Positions 9,127 to 17,190 are shown, numbered from the stretch's first letter. The stretch is DNA of 21,807 nt from SURF-21 sp964592775 (GCA_964592775.1 CAZQFX010000031.1:1-21807); one strand, 5' to 3'. A program made the numbers and translations. Notes: generated by a model not told the origin, from the sequence alone.

Positions 9127-9519
9127 GTGGGAGGCGTTGCGGCGCTGATCTGCGCGATATCCTTCGCGTTGTTGATGCTGTCCCTGATCGTCGTGGTGAT
9201 AAAACTGGCCCGGACCATGGCCATCACCAACACCATACTGGACGATATACGCAAGGAGACCGTGCCCCTCATGGGCAGGCTCCAGACCACCATCGACCAC
9301 ATCAACAACGAGATGGGTTACGTGGACGGCGTGCTCAAGTCGGCGGAGAAGCTGGCGGCGCGGGCCAACTCCATGACCCAGGCCGCGCAATCGCTGATCA
9401 CCTCACCCTTAGTCAGGTTCCTCAGCCTGGGACTGGGAGCGCAGAAGGCCCTGGGCCTCACATCCGCGGGAAGAGAGGGGACGGAGCCCGGGGAGGAGCG
9501 TGAACGCCGCCGACCGTGA
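9127..9519 (+). CDS. DUF948 family membrane-anchored protein
   Basis: The 130-residue protein starts at GTG 9127 behind AGGGAGG (9113-9119), 16 bases after the scaffold gene. One N-terminal membrane segment (about residues 5-27, ALICAISFALLMLSLIVVVI) is followed by a helical stretch with MGRLQTTIDHINNEMGYVD and LKSAEKLAARANSM, then a charged low-complexity tail. This matches the DUF948 family, whose function is unknown. A DUF948 gene between rarA and alaS is typical of Actinobacteria, and this is one of the stronger hints to the host group. The helix resembles the heptad pattern of methyl-accepting or coiled-coil proteins, without a signalling domain. Confidence 0.85.
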   Translation: MGGVAALICAISFALLMLSLIVVVIKLARTMAITNTILDDIRKETVPLMGRLQTTIDHINNEMGYVDGVLKSAEKLAARANSMTQAAQSLITSPLVRFLSLGLGAQKALGLTSAGREGTEPGEERERRRP

Positions 9520-9652
9520 CGATGCTGCATCACCCCCGGCATTCGGAGTTCCGCCGTTTCCGGAACTACTTGATATTGCCGTTGGTCCCCGGCGATGCGG
9601 GTGGCGGAAATCACCCATGGAGAGCATAGACAGGATGGGAGAGAAGCGTTGA
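9500..9652 (+). CDS. Possible 50-residue protein bridging the DUF948 gene and alaS
   Basis: A GTG-started frame fills the gap exactly. It begins inside the end of the DUF948 gene, has GGGAGGA two bases upstream (9491-9497), and ends with TGA overlapping the alaS TTG (TTGA, 9649-9652). The product starts VNAADRDDAASPPAFGVPP, matches nothing I recognise and has no domain or membrane segment. Overlap and spacing suggest translational coupling, but chance is equally plausible; the ribosome-binding site is too close to the start. Confidence 0.22.
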   Translation: MNAADRDDAASPPAFGVPPFPELLDIAVGPRRCGWRKSPMESIDRMGEKR

Positions 9653-12297
9653 AGAGCGAGGAGATAAGGGCGAGGTTCCTGGAGTATTTCCAGCGCAGGG
9701 ATCACCGGCTGGTGAAGAGTTCATCCCTCATACCCGACGATCCAACCCTGCTCGTCACCAATGCCGGCATGGTGCAGTTCAAGCCGTATTTCCTGGGCAG
9801 CGCCAGGCCAGAGTTCACACGCGCGACCACCTGCCAGAAATGCGTACGCACCACGGACATCGAGAAGGTGGGGCGTACGGCGCGCCACCTCACGTTCTTC
9901 GAGATGCTGGGGAACTTCAGTTTCGGCGACTATTACAAGATGGACGCCATCCCCTGGGGCTGGGAGTTCCTCACCGGGGACATGGGCCTGGACCCGCAGC
10001 GCATGTACTGCTCCGTCTTCGAGGAGGATGACGAGGCGTACGGCATCTGGAGGGACGTGGTCGGCATTCCCGAGGAGCGCCTGGTGCGGCTGGGTATCGA
10101 GGACAACTTCTGGGATATGGGCACCACCGGCCCTTGCGGCCCGTGTTCGGAGATACTCTACGACCAGGGCGAGGCTTATGGCTGCGGGGAGCCCCCATGC
10201 AGGCCGGGATGCGACTGCGACCGCTACCTCGAGCTGTGGAACCTGGTCTTCATGCAGTACCACCGCGACGAGAACGGTGAGCTGCACCCCCTGCCGTCCA
10301 AGAACATCGACACCGGCCTGGGGCTGGAACGGCTGGCCTCCGTGCTCCAGGGCGCCAGGAACAACTTCGAGACCGATAACCTGGCGGCGGTGCTGCAGGC
10401 CGCCGCGGATCTCAGCGGAGTCGGTTATGGGAAAGGCGAAGATGGCGATGTCTCGCTCAAGATAGTGGCGGACCACGCGCGCGCGGTCGCCTTCCTGGTG
10501 GGCGACGGCGTGCTCCCCTCCAACGAGGACCGCGGCTATATCCTGAGGAGGCTGATCCGGCGGGCGGTCAGGCACGGCCGCCTCCTGGGCATCGACGATA
10601 TCTTCCTCCCCCGCCTGGTGGAGGTGGTAGTGGAGATCATGGGGGACGCCTATCCGGACCTCAGGCAGAACGCCGCGTTCATAAACTCCATCGTACGCAG
10701 CGAGGAGGAGCGCTTTTCCCAGACCCTGCGTACCGGGTTGGTCTACCTCGAGGAGGCCGTCGCCGAACGCCAGCGGGAGGGAAACGAGGTCCTGCCGGGC
10801 GACGTGGTCTTCCACCTGCACGACACTTTGGGGTTTCCCCTCGGCTTGACGCGCGAGCTGGCGCGCGAGCGCGGCATGGACATCGACGAAGCCAGGTTCG
10901 AGGCCCTCATGCAGGAGCAGAGGGAGCGGGCGAGGGCGGCAAGGGTCGACGGGGGATACGCGTCACAGGTGCAGGAGATATATGCGGAGATCCTAGACAA
11001 CTACGGCGAGAGCGCGTTCACCGGGTACGAGGTCACCAGCGACAGGGCGTCCGTGGTGGCCATAGTAAGAGAAGGCCGTGCCGCCGCGGCCGCCGCGGAG
11101 GGGGAGGAGGTCGAGGTGTTCCTGGACCGCACCCCCTTCTACGGCGAGATGGGCGGACAGGTGGGGGACACCGGCAGGATATCCTCTCCCTGCGGAGAGG
11201 CGGAGGTGCTGGAGACATCTCATCCCACGCGAGGCCTGACCTCGCACCACTGCCGTATCGTACGCGGCGAGCTCAGGACGGGGGAGGCGGTTGACGCCGT
11301 GGTGGACGCCGAGAGGCGCAACGCCATCCGCCGCAACCACACCGCCACACATATCGTCCACTGGGCTCTCAGGCAGGTGCTCGGAGACCATGCCAAGCAG
11401 GCGGGCTCCCTAGTGGACCAGCGCAGGCTGCGCTTCGACTTCACCCACTACCAGCCCCTTTCGCGCGAGGAGCTCGCGCGGGTGGAGGAGATCTCCAACC
11501 GCAAGGTCATCGAGGACATGCCGGTGCGGGCATACGTGACCACCTACGAGTACGCGGCCAGCATAGAAGCCATCGCCCTTTTCGGGGAGAAATACGAGGA
11601 TTACGTGCGCGTGGTGGAAGTGGACGAGATAAGCCGCGAGCTGTGCGGCGGGACGCACGCGGGAAGGTCGGGCGAGATAGGCCTCCTGGTCCTGGTGGGC
11701 GAGGCCGGTATCGGGGCGAACATGCGCAGGATCGAGGCGGTGACGGGCATGGAGGCCTACGGTTACTTCCGCCGCCGCCAGGAGATGCTTGAGGGCATGG
11801 CGTCCGCGCTCAAGGTGGAGGTGGGGAACCTGCCCGAGCGCGTGGAGCGCGTGGTGCAGCGCGTCAGGGAGTTGGAGTCGCATCTCAAGAAGCGCGGGCG
11901 GGAGGAAGTCGCGTCACTCGCGGGCGGGATCGACTGGAGCGAAAGCGAGGCCTCCGGCGGCGTGGGCGTACTCACCGCGGAGATAGCGGGGCTCGGCGCC
12001 CAGGACCTGCGGGAGCTCGCGGAGCGTACCGTGGCGGGACGCGAGGCCGTGGCCGTGGGTATAGCGTCCGTCCGCGACGACAAGGCGAACATGGTCGTGG
12101 CCCTGTCCAAGGGAGCTGTCGACGCGGGATTGGACGCGGTGGAACTAGTGAGGAAGGCGGGGCGTCTTCTGGGTGGTGGAGGCGGAGGCAGGCCGGACAT
12201 GGCGGTCGGCGGAGGCTCCGACACCTCGCGCGTCTCCGAAGCTCTGGAGTTACTGGCGGAGGAAGTGAAGTCCAGCCTGGAAAGAGGCAATGCGTAG
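9649..12297 (+). CDS. alaS: Alanyl-tRNA synthetase
   Basis: The 882-residue class II synthetase charges tRNA-Ala and clears mischarged Ser/Gly-tRNA-Ala. The N-terminal catalytic part has LVTNAGMVQFKPYF, HLTFFEMLGNFSFGDYYK, WDMGTTGPCGPCSE and ELWNLVFMQY. The editing domain shows H564-TAT-H568 and C666-GGT-H670, the zinc-binding HxxxH/CxxxH set. The C-terminal part ends with a glycine-rich GGGGGGRPDMAVGG. TTG at 9649 gives the typical start (M)KSEEIRARFLEYF and has GGGAGAG upstream; the in-frame ATG at 9595 would add 18 unconserved residues. Length is normal for the family. It overlaps ruvX by 8 bases, which suggests coupled translation. Confidence 0.97.
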   Translation: MKSEEIRARFLEYFQRRDHRLVKSSSLIPDDPTLLVTNAGMVQFKPYFLGSARPEFTRATTCQKCVRTTDIEKVGRTARHLTFFEMLGNFSFGDYYKMDAIPWGWEFLTGDMGLDPQRMYCSVFEEDDEAYGIWRDVVGIPEERLVRLGIEDNFWDMGTTGPCGPCSEILYDQGEAYGCGEPPCRPGCDCDRYLELWNLVFMQYHRDENGELHPLPSKNIDTGLGLERLASVLQGARNNFETDNLAAVLQAAADLSGVGYGKGEDGDVSLKIVADHARAVAFLVGDGVLPSNEDRGYILRRLIRRAVRHGRLLGIDDIFLPRLVEVVVEIMGDAYPDLRQNAAFINSIVRSEEERFSQTLRTGLVYLEEAVAERQREGNEVLPGDVVFHLHDTLGFPLGLTRELARERGMDIDEARFEALMQEQRERARAARVDGGYASQVQEIYAEILDNYGESAFTGYEVTSDRASVVAIVREGRAAAAAAEGEEVEVFLDRTPFYGEMGGQVGDTGRISSPCGEAEVLETSHPTRGLTSHHCRIVRGELRTGEAVDAVVDAERRNAIRRNHTATHIVHWALRQVLGDHAKQAGSLVDQRRLRFDFTHYQPLSREELARVEEISNRKVIEDMPVRAYVTTYEYAASIEAIALFGEKYEDYVRVVEVDEISRELCGGTHAGRSGEIGLLVLVGEAGIGANMRRIEAVTGMEAYGYFRRRQEMLEGMASALKVEVGNLPERVERVVQRVRELESHLKKRGREEVASLAGGIDWSESEASGGVGVLTAEIAGLGAQDLRELAERTVAGREAVAVGIASVRDDKANMVVALSKGAVDAGLDAVELVRKAGRLLGGGGGGRPDMAVGGGSDTSRVSEALELLAEEVKSSLERGNA

Positions 12298-12706
12298 CAT
12301 GGGCCTTGATATAGGCAAGCGCCGCATCGGCGTGGCCATCTCCGACCCCCTCGGGGTCAACGCCTCCCCCCTCGAGGTATTGAGCGACATGGACCCGCGG
12401 GGATTGCGGGACTACGTGGAGGAAAAAGCCCGGGGAGGAGTGGGCGTGGTCGTGGTGGGGCTGCCGCTGACCCCGCGGGGGCTGGAAGGCGAGCAGGCGC
12501 GGTGTTCGCGGGAATACGCGGATGCCATCCGGGGGATCGAGGACATCGACGTAGTACTCTGGGACGAGCGCCTCTCCACCGTGCTGGCGGAGAAGAAGCT
12601 GCGGGAAGCGGGGCGTTCCCTCAAGGGGCGCAGGGTCGATGCCGAGGCGGCGGCGGTTATACTCCAGGCCTATCTCGATCGCGGCGACCGCGCGAACGGA
12701 AAGTGA
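12290..12706 (+). CDS. ruvX: RuvX/YqgF RNase H-fold nuclease
   Basis: The 138-residue protein has the YqgF signature: GLDIGKRRIGVAISDP at the start, GVVVVGLPLTPRG in the middle, DERLST, and DAEAAAVILQAYL at the end. These carry the acidic residues of the RNase H-like site. The family is annotated as a Holliday-junction resolvase homologue and takes part in pre-16S rRNA 5' end processing in E. coli. The ATG at 12290 overlaps the alaS end; the ATG at 12299 is an alternative that keeps the whole fold. It lies between alaS and mltG, the standard actinobacterial arrangement. Confidence 0.94.
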   Translation: MRSMGLDIGKRRIGVAISDPLGVNASPLEVLSDMDPRGLRDYVEEKARGGVGVVVVGLPLTPRGLEGEQARCSREYADAIRGIEDIDVVLWDERLSTVLAEKKLREAGRSLKGRRVDAEAAAVILQAYLDRGDRANGK

Positions 12707-12725
12707 GAACGGAACGGCGGCTGAC

Positions 12726-13739
12726 ATGGACGATGGCGGGAAAAAGCGGAGAAGATGGATCGTCACAGGCATCTTATGCGGCCTGGTTGTGCTGCTGGTG
12801 GTGTTCATAGTCCTCTTCGTCCATTATTTCTATCCGCCCCGAGGGAACGAGACGGTGCGGGTGGTCATCGAGGAGGGCGAGCCGGCTTCAGTGATAGCGG
12901 CCAAACTCCACGACGGCGACGTCATCACCTCCGCCACCCTTTTCCGCTTTCTTGCCTGGCTGCAGGGCAGGCAGGGCGATTTCAAACCCGGCAGCTACGT
13001 CTTCTATACCGGCATGCAATACGGGGAGGTCTTCGCCATGCTGGAGGCGGGACCGAACTACCAGGTGCGCCTGACCATCCCGGAAGGGCTCACGGTAGAG
13101 CAGACAGCGTCCAGGGTGTCGCGGTCGACGTCGCTCACCGAGGAGGAATTCATGGCCGCCGCGGCCAGCGGGGACTACGCCGTCGATATCATCCCGGCGC
13201 AGAACCAGGACAACCTGGAGGGATTCCTCTTCCCCAAGACCTACGACTTCACGGCTGACGTCCCGGCCCGGGAAGTTATGGAGGTACTCCTCGACCAGTT
13301 CTACGCCGAGACCTCCCACCTGGACTGGTCGCGGGCCGGGGAGCTGGGCATCACCCCGTACCAGGCGGTGATCCTGGCATCCCTTATCGAGCGCGAGGCC
13401 GTGCTCGACGAGGAAAGGCCCCTGGTGGCGGCGGTGATCTACAACCGCCTGCGCAAGGACATGCTCCTGCAGATAGACGCGACCGTGCAGTACGCCCTGC
13501 CGGAGTGGAAAGACGTGCTCACCTATGACGACCTCGAGACCCCGTCGCCCTACAATACATACCTGCACAAGGGATTGCCGCCCGCTCCCATCTGCAGCCC
13601 GGGGTTGGCGAGCATCGAGGCCGCCCTCGCTCCGGCGGACGTGGATTACCTGTACTATGTGGCCACGGGAGACGGGGGACATTTCTTCACCGCCGACTAT
13701 AACGAGTTCCTGCGCGTCAAGGAAGAAGTGCAGAAATAG
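12726..13739 (+). CDS. mltG: Endolytic murein transglycosylase
   Basis: MltG (YceG-like) cuts nascent peptidoglycan strands at the outer face of the membrane, ending glycan synthesis. The 337-residue protein has a basic N-terminus (KKRRR), one membrane anchor at about residues 12-32, a LysM-like region, and the catalytic part with LEGFLFPKTY, ASLIERE (catalytic Glu222), SPYNTYLHKGLPPAPICSPG and YYVATGDGGHFFTADYNEF. ATG at 12726 gives the usual short cytosolic tail; the frame is open upstream to 12639 inside ruvX, but that part is not conserved. The ribosome-binding site is weak, so translation may be coupled to ruvX, 19 bases upstream. In Actinobacteria aroE commonly follows; here it does not. 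Confidence 0.95.
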   Translation: MDDGGKKRRRWIVTGILCGLVVLLVVFIVLFVHYFYPPRGNETVRVVIEEGEPASVIAAKLHDGDVITSATLFRFLAWLQGRQGDFKPGSYVFYTGMQYGEVFAMLEAGPNYQVRLTIPEGLTVEQTASRVSRSTSLTEEEFMAAAASGDYAVDIIPAQNQDNLEGFLFPKTYDFTADVPAREVMEVLLDQFYAETSHLDWSRAGELGITPYQAVILASLIEREAVLDEERPLVAAVIYNRLRKDMLLQIDATVQYALPEWKDVLTYDDLETPSPYNTYLHKGLPPAPICSPGLASIEAALAPADVDYLYYVATGDGGHFFTADYNEFLRVKEEVQK

Positions 13740-13810
13740 GCCAGGCGCCGGATAACGATCCAAGATGCCGCGCACCGATTCCCTCCATTATCCACGGGGT
13801 CGGATATACG

Positions 13811-13856
13811 GGTGCCCGGCGCCATCACGTGGAACCACCCGGGGGTGCCTGGCACC
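13811..13856. repeat. Two GGTGCCyGGCrCC palindromic repeats
   Basis: GGTGCCCGGCGCC (13811-13823) and GGTGCCTGGCACC (13844-13856) are near-identical 13-base palindromes in direct order. A related CCAGGCGCCGG sits at 13741-13751. Such short palindromes resemble REP-like or mini-element ends scattered through many genomes. The remainder of 13740-14025 shows no gene and no clear promoter. Confidence 0.55.
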
Positions 13857-14025
13857 GGCCACGCTGTTCATGTTTAATAGGAAATGGCCGAAGTATCACA
13901 TGGAAGAGGGGTTGGAGTCCGGCTGGGATACCGCGAAACACAGGTAACAAACCGGTAGCACCCTCGGTAAATCCGGCCGGGGTATGACACGGTGACCGCG
14001 GAGGCGTAGTGAGGGATATCCTGAG

Positions 14026-14514
14026 ATGGCGGAAGAGGCCGAGATCCTGAAAGACCGCCTGCGCGCGGTCTCCGAGGCGCTGGGCATCCTCGACCAGGCG
14101 GGCGAGGAAGTCACGGGGAGGTCCGCTCCGCAGTTGATGTACTTCGCCGGCAAGGACCTGGGGCTGAAGGAGGCTGCCGCCTGCGACAATACCGACGACA
14201 TCGAACGCGCCCTGAAATGGGTCTTTCCGGGGATGGAAGAGGTGTGGAAGGTGTCCCTCTGGAAGAACAGGGAAGACGGGGATTTCTGGGTCTACGAGGT
14301 GGAGGAGATGTTCATCCGGCTCCTCTTCGAGGAATGCCCCGTGCGCGCTTCATGCCTGGCCGCCGGAGTGAGGCTGGGCGGCTTGGCCTGCCAGACGGTG
14401 CACGGCTATGCCGCGGGCATGCTGCAGAAGATCTTCGGCCGCAAGGTGGACCTCCATACCGAACATGCGGGCCCCGGGGCCTGCCTGGTCATGCTGGTGA
14501 CGGCACTGGAGTGA
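14026..14514 (+). CDS. V4R-like ligand-binding protein
   Basis: The 162-residue protein resembles the V4R (4-vinyl reductase) domain, a small-molecule-binding fold seen in BchJ and in regulators of hydrocarbon or phenol breakdown. Supporting features are RSAPQLMYFAGKDLGL near the N-terminus, the EECPVRASCLAAG segment (C104, C110) followed by a second short segment with C122, and the closing HTEHAGPGACLVMLVTALE (C153). The conserved Cys/His set suggests metal or ligand binding, but the ligand is unknown. No membrane segment or signal peptide is seen. A weak GAGGG precedes the ATG. The hydrogenase-like small subunit starts 3 bases after its stop, so the two are almost certainly co-translated and probably work together, perhaps as a sensor or assembly partner. 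The domain call is moderate: similarity is in pattern rather than strong identity. Confidence 0.6.
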   Translation: MAEEAEILKDRLRAVSEALGILDQAGEEVTGRSAPQLMYFAGKDLGLKEAAACDNTDDIERALKWVFPGMEEVWKVSLWKNREDGDFWVYEVEEMFIRLLFEECPVRASCLAAGVRLGGLACQTVHGYAAGMLQKIFGRKVDLHTEHAGPGACLVMLVTALE

Positions 14515-14517
14515 ACG

Positions 14518-15426
14518 ATGCGGATAGCACTGACCTCCCTCAGTTCATGCCTCGGATGCCAGATGGTCCTCCTCAGCCTGGAGGATTACCTCTTCACGTT
14601 GATAAGCGAGAACAACGTGTCCTACGCGCCTTTCCTCGTCGACCAGAAGACCCTGCCCGAAGTGGACATGGTCCTGGTGGAGGGGACGGTCAGGAACGGG
14701 GACGACTTCCGCAGGGCCAGGGAGGCGAGGGAGAAGGCCGGACATCTCATCGCCCTGGGGACCTGCGCATGCTACGGCGGGGCGCAAGGCCTTGCGGATA
14801 CGTTCTCCGAGAAGAAGCTCCTGCGGCGGCGCTTCGGGGACGGCGCTTCTTTCGACGGCGCCCCCCGGGGAGTCGGGCGCATCCTTCCCCTCGACTCCTA
14901 CGTCATGGTGGACGCCTATCTTCCCGGCTGCCCTCCTCCGGCGGGACTGCTCAGGTCTTTCCTTGAATTCGCCGTCTCCGGGACCCTGACCTCGCGGGAG
15001 GGATCGAGCGTATGCTCGGAATGTGCGGTCAAGGGCATTTCGCTCCCGCAACCCGGTCCGCGCAGGACGACGGATGCCGAACCGCTCGAGGGCAGGTGCC
15101 TGCTGGAACAGGGATATATCTGCATGGGTCCGCTTACCAGGGACGGCTGCGGGGGGAAGTGCCCCGGAGAACTCGGGGTACCGTGCGGCGGTTGCAGGGG
15201 TCCCAGCGATGCGGCATTGAAATACCCGGCGAAGGACCCGCGGTCCGAGACGCTGAGGCGGCTGGCCAGGGCGACAGGCAGGAAACCCCACGAAGTGCAG
15301 GATGGAATCGACGACCCCGCACACTCTTTCTATAGATTCTGTCTGGCCGAACCCCTGCTGCGCCGGCGCAGGCCGGGGAGCACCTCTTCGCTCCTCTATC
15401 GCCTGGGAGAACCGGAGGAACGATAG
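14518..15426 (+). CDS. [NiFe] hydrogenase-type small subunit, MvhG/FrhG-like
   Basis: The 302-residue protein carries electrons through Fe-S clusters next to the large subunit. The proximal [4Fe-4S] ligands are all present: C11 and C14 (SSCLGCQ), C83 (GTCACYGG) and C138 (LPGCPPP). The C-terminal half has CSEC, then CLLEQGYICMGPLTRDGC and a run of cysteines ending in PCGGCRGP, the pattern of the two further clusters in F420-reducing and F420-nonreducing hydrogenase gamma subunits (FrhG, MvhG). It has no twin-arginine signal, so it is cytosolic. It follows the V4R-like gene by 3 bases and precedes the large subunit by 37. The same family includes NuoB-like and HoxY proteins, but the C-terminal cysteine array favours the Mvh/Frh type. 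Confidence 0.88.
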   Translation: MRIALTSLSSCLGCQMVLLSLEDYLFTLISENNVSYAPFLVDQKTLPEVDMVLVEGTVRNGDDFRRAREAREKAGHLIALGTCACYGGAQGLADTFSEKKLLRRRFGDGASFDGAPRGVGRILPLDSYVMVDAYLPGCPPPAGLLRSFLEFAVSGTLTSREGSSVCSECAVKGISLPQPGPRRTTDAEPLEGRCLLEQGYICMGPLTRDGCGGKCPGELGVPCGGCRGPSDAALKYPAKDPRSETLRRLARATGRKPHEVQDGIDDPAHSFYRFCLAEPLLRRRRPGSTSSLLYRLGEPEER

Positions 15427-15463
15427 CATGCGGGCGGAGAGAGCGGGATAGTCAGGTGACGGC

Positions 15464-16783
15464 ATGGCGGAGATAACCATCGCCCCGGTCACGCGCATAA
15501 GCGGCAACGCCAGCGTGAAGGTGTTGCTGGACGAAACGGGCGCTCCGAGGGAGGCGCGTTTCCAGGCCTTCGGCTACCGCGGTTTCGATCAGATCGCCAG
15601 GGGCTCGCATATAGAAAACCTCCTTCCCATCGTCTCCCGGATATGCGGCGGAGATTCCCTTTTCCACCAGATCGCCGCGGCGACGGCGGTGGAGCGGGCC
15701 CTGGGCGTAGAGCTGCCGGACGGTGCGCGGCGGCTGCGGGAACTGGCCATGTGGGGGCAGCTGTTCGAGCGGCACGCGGTCTCTCTCACCGTGCACAGCC
15801 TTCCCGATCTGCTCTTCCCCTCGTCCGATCCGGGCCTGCGTAACATCATCAGCATAAACCGCGTGGACGAGGAGGTGGTGAAAAGGCTCATGGCCTTGAA
15901 ATCGCTCGGGACCTTCGTCCTGGAGGAGGCCGGCGGCAAGGCCGTCCACCCCGTGAACTTCCTTCCCGGAGGAGCGGTTCGCGATATCCCCGGGGAGCGC
16001 AAGCAGGTGTTGATCGCTAGACTGGAGGAAGCCAGACCCCTCCTGATAGAGACCGCGCACCTGATGAAGCTCCTTTTGCGCAGAAACGAGGAGGCCGTGA
16101 ACACGTTGGGGACCGCCCCAACCTCTTATCTGGCCCTCAAGGGGGAGGGCGGGATGGTGTTGCAGGGCCAATGCCTGGTGGCCGTTGACGCCGGGGGGGA
16201 GAACGCCGCCGTACTCGCTCCGGAAGAGGCCGCGGGACGACTGGAGGAGAGCAACTCGCGCCATTCACACATCCGCAATGTCGAACTGTCCGGCGTGGGG
16301 GAGGTAAGGGTAGGGCCGCTGGCGCGGTTGAACGTCAACGGGAGCTATGGAACCCCGCAGGCGGACGAGGAGCTGGGTGAGGTCAGGACGCAGTGGGGTT
16401 TCCCCCTGCACCGCAGTATGATCGGCCACGTGGCAAGGATACTGGAGATGATCCATGCCTGGGAGAGGATGACGGATCTCCTCGGCCGGCCCGGCGGCGA
16501 GAGGGTTCGCCGGGCCGTCATGCCCTCCGCCGGTAGCGGCGTGGGAGCGGTGGAAGCTCCGGAGGGCACGCTGGTATACGACCTGGTCCTCGGCGATAAC
16601 GGCATCGTCAGGCAATTGTCCATAACCGCGCCCCTGCAGTTCAACCTGAGATCCCTTGAAAGGTCCCTGCAGGAGAGCGCGAGCGCAGTGCTGGGAGGCG
16701 CGGAGACGGGGGAGAGGGCGACGGTAATCCTGGAAACCGCCATACGGGCGTTCGCGCCCTGTGTCCAGTGCGGGGTACATTGA
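15464..16783 (+). CDS. [NiFe] hydrogenase-like large subunit with altered active site
   Basis: The 439-residue protein aligns with group 3 hydrogenase large subunits, but key positions differ. The first Ni motif RxCGxC reads RICGGD: C61 is kept and the bridging second Cys is Asp64. The second motif DPCxxC reads APCVQC (C433, C436). The N-terminal RIEGH reads RISGN (11-15), losing the proton-relay Glu. The conserved APRG near the active site reads APEG (365-368). The protein ends at H439, the last residue of the C-terminal motif, so there is no peptide for a maturation protease. The family normally makes or uses H2; here that activity is doubtful. AGGTGA precedes the ATG. The partner is the small subunit upstream. 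It may hold a different metal site or act as a non-catalytic redox or sensor subunit, as NuoD does in complex I. Confidence 0.85.
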   Translation: MAEITIAPVTRISGNASVKVLLDETGAPREARFQAFGYRGFDQIARGSHIENLLPIVSRICGGDSLFHQIAAATAVERALGVELPDGARRLRELAMWGQLFERHAVSLTVHSLPDLLFPSSDPGLRNIISINRVDEEVVKRLMALKSLGTFVLEEAGGKAVHPVNFLPGGAVRDIPGERKQVLIARLEEARPLLIETAHLMKLLLRRNEEAVNTLGTAPTSYLALKGEGGMVLQGQCLVAVDAGGENAAVLAPEEAAGRLEESNSRHSHIRNVELSGVGEVRVGPLARLNVNGSYGTPQADEELGEVRTQWGFPLHRSMIGHVARILEMIHAWERMTDLLGRPGGERVRRAVMPSAGSGVGAVEAPEGTLVYDLVLGDNGIVRQLSITAPLQFNLRSLERSLQESASAVLGGAETGERATVILETAIRAFAPCVQCGVH

Positions 16784-16815
16784 CGAGGCGCCAAACGGAG
16801 GTGAAAGAGGCTGTG

Positions 16816-17106
16816 ATGGAGGATTTCGATACGGCGGAGCCTTTGATAAGGATAGAACGCGAGAGGTGCATCGGCTGCCTTGAATGCCTCGACGTATGCC
16901 CGCAGGTGGCAAGTACGGAGTACCCGGTATACGAGAAAGGAGAAGACGGCTTTCCGCGCGTGGCGAACGAGGAGAGCTGCATGGGATGTCTCAGCTGCGA
17001 GGCTAACTGCCGCGCGGATGCCATCCGGATCCAGAGGGGTGAGAGGGAGGGTCGTTTCGGGCCCGTTCAGGCGAGGGCGGAGATAAAATGCGGGGCCATG
17101 TTCTGA
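16816..17106 (+). CDS. Ferredoxin, 2[4Fe-4S]
   Basis: The 96-residue protein has two CxxCxxCxxxC motifs: CIGCLECLDVCP (C18, C21, C24, C28) and CMGCLSCEANC (C55, C58, C61, C65). Each should bind a [4Fe-4S] cluster. The second lacks the usual Pro after the last Cys, and the 26 residues between the motifs are longer than in small clostridial ferredoxins. It ends with an extra Cys (IKCGAMF). GGAGGTGA at 16797-16804 supports ATG 16816 or the GTG one codon earlier (16813). It starts 32 bases after the large subunit and is the likely electron donor or acceptor of the hydrogenase-like complex, possibly as a bound subunit. Confidence 0.92.
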   Translation: MEDFDTAEPLIRIERERCIGCLECLDVCPQVASTEYPVYEKGEDGFPRVANEESCMGCLSCEANCRADAIRIQRGEREGRFGPVQARAEIKCGAMF

Positions 17107-17140
17107 AACGTCAAGGAAAGGGTGGAAATGACGATGTCTA

Positions 17141-17161
17141 TGCATTGGAGTCTCCGATGCA
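17141..17161. repeat. Near-perfect 21-base palindrome after the ferredoxin
   Basis: TGCATTGGAG (17141-17150) and CTCCGATGCA (17152-17161) are complementary except for one T/G pair, with a single T at the centre. It is 35 bases past the ferredoxin stop. No T-run follows, so an operator is as likely as a terminator. Confidence 0.6.
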
Positions 17162-17190
17162 ACTTTAGTATCATCGAGCAACAGGATTAA

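Noticed and set aside
13870..13947. 25-codon frame (MFNRKWPKYHM...) after mltG
   Set aside because: No ribosome-binding site, no similarity, and it lies in a repeat-bearing spacer.
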